DNA of 64,000 nucleotides from Embiotoca jacksoni (taxonomy: Eukaryota; Chordata; Actinopteri; Embiotocidae), in NCBI GenBank assembly GCA_022577435.1, contig JAKOON010000006.1:16692501-16756500 (forward strand), written 5' to 3'. Below, one piece after another: positions 59,370-64,000 of the stretch; position 1 is the stretch's first letter; each line of letters starts with the position of its first letter. The translations under genes were made by a program, and so were the position numbers. The notes below the pieces were generated by a model, which worked only from the letters and a program-made list of their open reading frames with translations, ran no database searches and was not told the DNA's origin.

Positions 59370-61150
59370 CAAAACTTTCTCGAAAGCATCGCAGTGATGC
59401 TCTCCAGATTAAGTTAGAGAGCTGCAGTGCCAGAAAACATTTCCAGTCCCACAGTCAACTGATTTATTATCCAATAGTGACTCAATGGAGCCTCTTAAAA
59501 CTGACTTACCATCAAACCTACAGGAGCCATTCGTCTTCCAGAGTGTGTGAGGAGGGGTAATTGTGTAAGGAATGTCTGCTATAGAAGATCTTTTCACTTT
59601 TTTTAATCTGTCAAATCATTTTTTCCAATAGTTCAGTGCAGAATGACTTCATTGCTCCTCTGTAGAGGATTTATTGCACGTTACCGAGAATAAAATCAAA
59701 GGTTTCACAAGTCCTTTTCTGACTTTAGCTACTCTCTGCAGGGCTTTACCAGTTAAACATGACTGGAGAACATATTTATTTTATAATTTTTTTAAGTACT
59801 GCTCAGCCTCTGAAATTTTTTTTGTTTGGTCTGTGTTGGTTGGGTCTGATGTTTCAGGTACTGGTTAGAGTAGAGTCAAGTTTGAGTGACAAATCAATGA
59901 GCTTAGAGTCGCATTAGATACACAGCTACAATGTGGAAGGCATGTCCGATGCATTAATTACAATTTTTGTTGGAAACATTTTATCACATTTTCAACGTCA
60001 TACTATAATATAAGGTTTTTATGACATTTAACACGACATACCATAGTATGACATTTTTATGACATTTAAGACGACATACTACAGTATGTCGGCTACATAC
60101 CCATCGTCCCATGTCGTTTTGTTCAAAGCCACAAAAATCAGCTAAAATTACTGTTTTTATTATTGGAGTCTGGTGGCTTGCAGCAGAGCAACATTTCAGC
60201 TGTTTTTTTTTTTTTAGATCAAACAGAAAGGTCTAACATTGTAGGAATTATTTTCATATAATTTAGGTTCAAATGATATGAAAAGAATTCCTACAATCCA
60301 CTATTAAAAGTGCTTGTTTTGCCGCTAACAGGTTTATTAGTAGCAAAACAAGCACTTTTAATAGTGGATTTTAGGCAGGCACTGGTTAGCTAACTGAGCT
60401 AAAAGTCTATAAAGTGTACATTGTACAGTGGTAGCAGTCAACTGAGATGTTGGTTATTATTGCCTCTTTCCCAAAGCAGATACCTGTTCAGGACTTACTG
60501 TCTGAAAAAAGACTCCTATGTTGGACTGCCGTCCTGCTTTCTCTGCTGTTTGGGTGATGTGACCGTTCTCCATCTGTTCCTCTCTGCTGACTGACCAACA
60601 CCAACACACTTAGCTAAGGAGGGCAACCAAGTGTATAATTGGGAGGTGGGAGTCAAAGGATTAGGTTTTCCTTCACAATGGGAAATAAATTGAAAATAAA
60701 CAGCAAACAACAAAAGACAGAAGCATTGACGGTGTTCATAAAAGGAGAATATATTTAACACATTTTCTACCGGGGCAAATAGGTATTTTCTCAGCATTGG
60801 GGGGGACACGACAGGTCTTAAAGAGTGAAGATTCAACTTTTTAGCTGAAGGCCTCAGCATTGTCACCCATCAACAACACCATCATCCCATTGAAACAAAT
60901 GAGCTACTGTGTCTCTTAATGCAGTGCATTGTCATCTGAACAATCAATCAAACTGCATTATGGAAAATGAACAGTCCAATCTATTTGGAGTTTAACACAT
61001 TAATATATCCTGACTTCTGCTTTTTCTTCCTCTTCTATCCGTTTTTTGTAACTGCAATTTAAAGCCAACTATGCATGTCTACAGGTTTGTTCAATCATGT
61101 TAAAGTGTGTCGGTGTGTGATTAACAGCCTCTGCTAATGTGTGTGTATGT

Positions 61151-61215
<65 letters not shown>

Positions 61216-61457
61216 TGTGTTACTAACAGACTGTGCTGACGCTGAGTGCACTGCGGCGCTTCTTGACTGGTGCCAACACAAACGTATTCACCTGGCAACA
61301 CCTGGAGCCCGCCCCCAGCAACGCTCGAGCTACACCGTACCCCATCCCCAACGGTACAACCATAGTAACCACCAATTCCTATCAAGCCCCACCCTTCACT
61401 GAAACTCTGGACCCCAAGAAACTCACACAGCAGAGACCCATGGCTCCCGCCTTCTAG
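55633..61457 (+). CDS. syngr3: Synaptogyrin-3
   Basis: Four-helix MARVEL-type protein of synaptic vesicles. Exons 55633-55737, 57795-58029, 58775-58920 and 61230-61457 give 237 residues plus stop, near the family length. Cytosolic N-terminus (MEPAGAYGAGKAGSFTFDPV), helix 1 from MSW/VFSMVVFSCIV, helix 2 near GVTVGVACFLGSICFLILDIYF, the conserved VRDRRRAVLLDLVFSG block between helices 2 and 3, helix 3 SFLWFVGFCFLANQW, helix 4 RATIAFCFFSILTWTVLTLSAL, then a cytosolic tail with YQAPPFTETLD, diagnostic for SYNGR3 rather than SYNGR1 or 2. The last exon follows a (TG)n tract. An in-frame alternative terminal exon is possible at 59064-59192. Confidence 0.92.
55738..57794 (+). other. syngr3 intron 1
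   Basis: About 2 kb with no recognised coding sequence. It contains a 31-base A run at about 57417-57447. I cannot tie it to an element. Confidence 0.5.
58220..58450 (+). repeat. dispersed teleost repeat in syngr3 intron 2
   Basis: Blocks GGGAAATACCCATGTGAGC, TTTCTTGCCAAGAGTTTTATG, CAGTTCATTAGCTTATCTTAG, CTTAGCATAAAGACTC and TTAGCCTGACTCTATCCAAAGG are the usual order of a very common fish interspersed repeat. I cannot name its family. Confidence 0.6.
59279..59366. repeat. (TG)n microsatellite in syngr3 intron 3
   Basis: About 43 uninterrupted TG units. Confidence 0.97.
59990..60105. repeat. imperfect tandem repeat
   Basis: Two copies of a roughly 45-base unit built on TTTTTATGACATTTAA(C/G)ACGACATAC and CATAGTATG/CAGTATG. 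Confidence 0.6.
60238..60375. repeat. double fold-back (two adjacent inverted repeats)
   Basis: 60298-60322 is perfectly inverted at 60343-60367 (25 bp, 20-base loop) and extends to 33 bp with one mismatch (60290-60322 with 60343-60375). Upstream, 60238-60259 pairs with 60276-60297 (21 of 22). The arms share the CCTACAAT block, so alternative folds compete. Confidence 0.85.
61138..61217 (+). repeat. (TG)n before the last syngr3 acceptor
   Basis: About 36 TG units with early TATG interruptions, ending 12 bases before exon 4 (acceptor actaacag). Confidence 0.95.
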
Positions 61458-61682
61458 AGACAGACACTCAGAGAGAGAGGAAGAGGAGATGTGAGTTGAA
61501 CGACACTGCACACGACGCAGTCATGGACAACTTGCTGCCTTACTGTTTAGCAGTTTTCCATCTTTTCCTGGGATTGGCAGAATTTTGGGTCATGTGATGT
61601 ATGATCTATTTTTCACCACGGTAACTGCTGGCTCAGCTTAGTTAGTTGTAACTTCTCTATGTCAAGAATACTGTCTTCTGTT

Positions 61683-61706
61683 CATGCACACACACACACA
61701 CACACA
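61683..61706. repeat. (CA)n microsatellite in the syngr3 3' UTR
   Basis: About 12 CA units, followed by CACACCTGG-containing short repeats to about 61815. Confidence 0.8.
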
Positions 61707-62213
61707 CCGATATCGACGCACGCAAACACAGATATACTCACCTGGAAACAGATATTCTGTACATGCACACCTGGAAACACATGTACATACACCTGGAAGT
61801 TCACACTCTCACACCTCGACTGCATGTACGGTGAAGTGCAGATTAACATAGATGTACAGTAGATCAGTGATGATGCTCCTTTTGCCTTATTAAGGAATAC
61901 AGTTGTGGAAATATGGAGGACAGTAAAGCTGTGTAGCTCCGTTTCTCTGTTTCTGTTTACTCTCTGTCAGTCTGATCAATCACAAGATGCACTTCAGCCA
62001 TGTGGCCTCCCATTGGCTGACCAATGGATTTAAAGCAAATGCTTGAGGGACGCAGAACTTGCAGAAAATGCTACATTTTCTTGGCAGGGAAACAAAGGCA
62101 GGACCGCTTAATGCATTCTGGATGCTATAGTGTTTCAGTGTGAAATATTCATGTGATTAAATATTTTATTGTGATATGCTGAAGTGGTATACTGACTAAT
62201 TAAAATAAAATCT

Positions 62214-62219
62214 ATCCAC
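62214..62219 (+). terminator. candidate polyA signal of syngr3
   Basis: AATAAA about 760 bases after the TAG stop. A variant upstream site cannot be excluded. Confidence 0.5.
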
Positions 62220-62663
62220 CACCACCTCCATCAGAGCTGTGAGCCCGCCTTTGTTCACATTATCTTTAAATAATTACTTCTTTGCTTCTGGCAAAATGAG
62301 GAACACTTTTTAATGTAATTATGTATTGCGAACAAGATCCAAGGATCTGTTAGGCATATTAATCAACATCTGCTGGAAGACCATAATTAGATAGAGTTAC
62401 GTTGAATTCATTAGCAGCAGCAGGCAGCTGCTGAATTCCAGTTTTAATTTTAGATTTAAAAGGCACATGTTGAAGGACTGCAACCCCTCCCGTGTCCTTT
62501 TTTTTTTGTCAGTATACAGAAGGAAAGGACAGATTTAAAAACAAGGTTATGGAGTCAAATGAAAGTCAGACAGGAAGTGGTTTTATTCCAGCACTGTCCA
62601 ATCATGTGCTGCTCACTGCGCATCATTCCCCGCTTCCATTATATGTTATGAACATTTGCATCA

Positions 62664-62673
62664 TCCAGAGTCG

Positions 62674-62706
<33 letters not shown>

Positions 62707-62712
62707 ACATCA
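62664..62712. repeat. (CAT)n microsatellite
   Basis: About 13 CAT units followed by CAACAT variants. Confidence 0.9.
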
Positions 62713-62769
62713 ACATCCTGTAACAATGACATCCTTATCATCCATCCTCATCGCCGCCAACAGATAAAT

Positions 62770-64000
62770 AGACATTCAAAAATGTAGAAATTCCCCTTTG
62801 TAGTTCTCATATCATCCCTGCTGTGTTAATAAAATATAATCTTCTGCACTGTTTTATCACCTGAATAAGCCCTTCTGTACATCTGCTTAAGTCTTCACCT
62901 GGCACCCGAACAGTGTATTCACACATCAGGAGAGAGGGGCCGGCTCTGGGGCCAGACGGCAGGGGGCACTCTACCTCTGCAGAGCTCTGATCGCATGCTT
63001 CACACTCAGCTGTGTCTGAACTACCTCTACCCTGAGAATACTAAGACAAAAGGAAAGTGGAGGGGAGTGAGAAAACTGAGCAGACTGAACATTCGGCTGG
63101 GTGGGATCAGGAAAAAAGCGAGGTAGAAACTACTAAAGCCTAGGTCACGCTGCACGAGTTTAACTTAAGGTTCAGAGAGCAAATTGATCTTTCAGACCGT
63201 CAGGGTTGGGTGGGTTCATGTGTGGGAGGTTCACCTGGAAAATCAACACGAGCTCAAGGTTTTCTTAGCCTACAATCTGTGAACGATCAAGCAACATCCA
63301 GTGGCAGTTTAGCGAAGGTCAGGAGGTGAGAAACAAAAGGGATCATATTAAGAAACAAAAACTCGGTTAAGATTTTTCATTATGCTCCACTTTTAACAAG
63401 CTACTGTACAATTATTACTTCTTTTTTTGGAGGAACAAGTCTCTTATAAAATGGCCTTGTGCCTGCACTATTTATACAGGTGTGAGATTACAATTGAAGC
63501 ATTTTTCAAGTATAAAATTCTTCATTAACTTTTGTAAATTCATCATTTGAAAATGTATCTATTTTGTAAACATAAACTGTAATTTCTGCACCACAGAGAA
63601 ATAAAATGGGAAATTTTACTCAAATTATAGCTCTAGCAAATTAGAAAATGATCGCATATGAGACGTGAGTAATTAGTTATTCAGCAGAAAATGTATCAGG
63701 AACTACTTTAGTAAAAGACTAATACATTTTTAAGCAAAATAATTGAAGTTTGAGCCTCATAAATTTTAATGTTTGATGCTTTTCTTTATTGTAGTGCATT
63801 GAGTTTCTGTTGTTTGGACATTTGGTGGGACAAAAGAGCAATTTGAAGACGTCACCTTGGTCCCTTGGTGTTTTACAGGCCAAATGATTAATTGATTAAT
63901 CATTAGATCAATTGACCATTAAAATGATCACCTGTTGCAGCCCTAGCTGTGTCTTTGTGTCCATCAGCAGATCAGTCAGTCACTTGATCTGCACCTTCAG
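62770..64000. other. intergenic, nothing recognised
   Basis: AT-rich sequence to the window end. I see no exon, repeat family or RNA gene in it. Confidence 0.5.

Overview
The window is nuclear DNA from a teleost fish, probably a spiny-rayed one. The evidence is short vertebrate-style exons with GT-AG introns, very abundant CA/TG microsatellites, fish-type L2 LINEs, a BEL/Pao LTR retrotransposon and Tc1-like remnants. All host genes lie on the + strand. No bacterial features, CRISPR array, rRNA or tRNA were seen.

Layout. (1) 510-12931: the last 26 coding exons of tmem131l; the 5' part lies outside the window and one intron holds a gutted L2 LINE. (2) 12932-17437: intergenic, with a LINE RT relic, a fold-back repeat and TG microsatellites. 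(3) 17438-18607: percc1, with TATA box, 5' UTR exon, single coding exon and polyA signal. (4) 19011-23240: an almost full-length but frame-broken L2-like LINE on the - strand. (5) 24117-31446: pdia2, 11 exons, two CGHC thioredoxin domains and a KDEL end. (6) 34113-35675: L2-like LINE 3' ends. (7) 36075-37213: a LITAF-domain gene. (8) 37638-45015: a very young, apparently intact BEL/Pao retrotransposon with 664-bp LTRs and a GATGA target duplication. (9) 47593-54040: pdilt, a tandem relative of pdia2 with the same 11-exon plan, in which both CXXC sites are lost. (10) 54196-55165: a decayed Tc1/mariner-like element. (11) 55633-62219: syngr3. The remainder to 64000 has no recognisable gene.

Gene logic. 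pdia2 and pdilt form a tandem pair of ER thioredoxin-fold proteins, one catalytic and one apparently redox-dead. TMEM131L is a secretory-pathway membrane protein, SYNGR3 a synaptic-vesicle tetraspan protein and PERCC1 an enteroendocrine factor. From general knowledge PERCC1, PDIA2 and SYNGR3 all map to human 16p13.3, so this part of the window looks like conserved synteny. All exon joins given for the five host genes keep the reading frame: 1284 visible residues for TMEM131L, 281 for PERCC1, 551 for PDIA2, 186 for the LITAF protein, 514 for PDILT and 237 for SYNGR3.

The most unusual signals are: a perfect 37-nt complement between the BEL LTR and the position just after the LTR where a primer-binding site should be, suggesting self-primed reverse transcription; and a regular layout of CA repeats after splice donors and TG repeats before acceptors, most extreme around the two CGHC exons of pdia2.
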